NCBI GenBank assembly: GCA_943788935.1
Contig: CALSSE010000013.1
Span: forward strand, 124,001-188,000
Length of the DNA stretch: 64,000 nucleotides
Direction of reading: 5' to 3'
Source: an uncultured bacterium
GTDB taxonomy: Bacteria; Myxococcota_A; Bradymonadia; UBA7976; VGTA01
The notes beneath the pieces are model-generated. The model ran no database searches. It saw only the letters and a program-made list of their open reading frames with translations, and was not told the DNA's origin. Positions 63,461-64,000 of the stretch are shown in pieces. The position numbers were made by a program, and so were the translations under genes. Every line of letters starts with the position of its first letter. Position 1 is the stretch's first letter.

Positions 63461-63543
63461 GCCGAGATGAAGACTAGGTCGAGATGAAGAATAGGTCGAG
63501 ATGAAGACTAGGTCGAGATGAAGAATAGGTCGAGATGAAGACT
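63443..63543. repeat. 17-bp tandem repeat, six copies, over the GbsR-type gene stop
   Basis: Units of GGTCGAGATGAAGACTA (alternating GACTA/GAATA, one CC variant) at 63443, 63460, 63477, 63494, 63511 and 63528. The first unit encodes the last residues and the stop codon overlaps the second. The following 200 bp to the next gene hold nothing else I can name. Confidence 0.93.
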
Positions 63544-63741
63544 CATTACAGGTCAGCATCAAGCTCCTACTCATCAATAAAACAGTGCCTCGTAAATAGA
63601 CAAATAAGCGACTTATTAACACTGTTTGACATCTCTATGAGTGACCATCGATGAAATCGTCGATGAGTTTACTCACCTCAAGGGCGCTGGTATTTATTCT
63701 TAAGGGGTATAGGCGCTCTACACTCATGGAGTCTATATTAC

Positions 63742-64000
63742 ATGATCGTACCTACAGTCTTTGCCTGCTTTAAAAAATGCCCGAAACTCTATAAGGGCCT
63801 CTTCATCATCTCTCTCTCGCTCATCAGTACGGGGCTCATCACACCTGCGCTGGCCAAAGTTCAAATTGGACAAGACGCTCCTGATTTCACACTCAAGGAT
63901 CAAGAGGGTAAAGAGCACAAACTCAGTGACTATCGTGGAAAAGTGGTGGTCTTGGAGTGGACGAACCCTACTTGTCCTTTCGTAGAGTACCATTATCAAA
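63742..64000 (+). CDS. Secreted redoxin (AhpC/TSA-type thioredoxin-fold), 5' part
   Basis: The frame opens at ATG 63742 and runs off the window. It encodes a signal peptide with basic start and hydrophobic core (LFIISLSLISTGLITPALA), then the redoxin start GQDAPDFTLKDQEGKEHKLSDYRGK followed by VVVLEWTNPTCPFVEYHY, where the single Cys in NPTCPF is the expected peroxidatic/redox residue. Family members are periplasmic thiol peroxidase or thiol-disulfide proteins. The 3' part and function cannot be seen here. Confidence 0.85.
   Translation, partial: MIVPTVFACFKKCPKLYKGLFIISLSLISTGLITPALAKVQIGQDAPDFTLKDQEGKEHKLSDYRGKVVVLEWTNPTCPFVEYHYQ

Noticed and set aside
63440..63622. Minus-strand ORF over the 17-bp repeat
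   Set aside because: Its translation is only the repeat in antisense, covering the GbsR-type gene's 3' end.
1..64000. tRNA, rRNA or mobile elements
   Set aside because: No cloverleaf-like, ribosomal, transposase, integrase or terminal inverted repeat signal was recognised by eye in the gaps. A tRNAscan or IS search would settle it.

Overview
The window is about 64 kb of dense chromosome at roughly 50% GC from a Gram-negative, menaquinone-using bacterium. It carries about 50 genes and no recognisable tRNA, rRNA, CRISPR array, transposase or phage gene. Many products have lipoprotein or Sec signals, or look like outer-membrane barrels. The mix of Cys/Asp-rich repeat lipoproteins, a pseudokinase/FGE fusion, M6 and S1 secreted proteases and a fused menaquinone pathway suggests a Myxococcota/Bradymonadota-like (former deltaproteobacterial) lineage. 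That placement is inference from gene content only.

Layout. 0-9.6 kb: tail of an unknown gene, a hybrid histidine kinase, a TraB/PrgY-family membrane protein, a two-CxxCH lipoprotein overlapping a putative outer-membrane protein, a ParB-like protein, and (convergent) a pseudokinase-FGE membrane protein. 9.8-26 kb: an AGCS Na+/alanine symporter, an M6 metalloprotease, a secreted protein of unknown function, a trypsin/V8-like protease, a DUF2490 barrel, an ABC exporter and three lipoproteins, one of them (22.4-25.0 kb) frameshifted. 26-39.6 kb: radical SAM ArsS, a DUF2817 peptidase, a small zinc-ribbon protein, DUF1415, Fur-box-linked feoA-feoB, a CAP-domain lipoprotein, a MATE transporter, a HAD phosphatase, a methyltransferase-like protein, a coiled-coil/SAP-like protein, DUF2835, xpt and a MaoC-like protein. 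39.6-48.1 kb: an orphan ABC ATPase overlapping a coiled-coil lipoprotein gene, facing a four-gene overlapping minus-strand operon (two secreted proteins, a TY-Chap/SseB-like protein, a DUF1302-like barrel). 48.3-50.9 kb: a Rieske protein, a di-haem cytochrome c peroxidase, an NTF2-like protein and a lipoprotein. 51-62.6 kb: one long minus-strand menaquinone operon (menF-menD fusion, menA, menC-menE fusion, polyprenyl synthase, DAHP synthase, menG, tsaB, a small membrane protein). It diverges from a GbsR-type regulator across an intergenic region with two matching palindromic operators. The window ends inside a secreted redoxin gene.

Two observations stand out. First, the region is saturated with short, nearly perfect tandem repeats (units 12-21 bp, 2-10 copies), each with a different sequence. 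They lie in intergenic DNA, at 3' ends of genes starting at or covering the stop codon (kinase, traB-like, gbsR-like), and inside genes (signal peptides, lipoprotein linkers, the ABC signature helix, the FeoB N-terminus). Second, the menF-menD fusion is broken by a single-base deficit inside such an 18-bp repeat, and the repeat lipoprotein at 22.4 kb is broken at an ACACAC tract. These are either slippage/phase-variation events or sequencing/assembly indels, and raw reads would decide. No obvious wholly new defence or mobile system is visible. The least explained loci are the 43.0-48.1 kb secretion-flavoured operon and the doubly degenerate pseudokinase/FGE protein.
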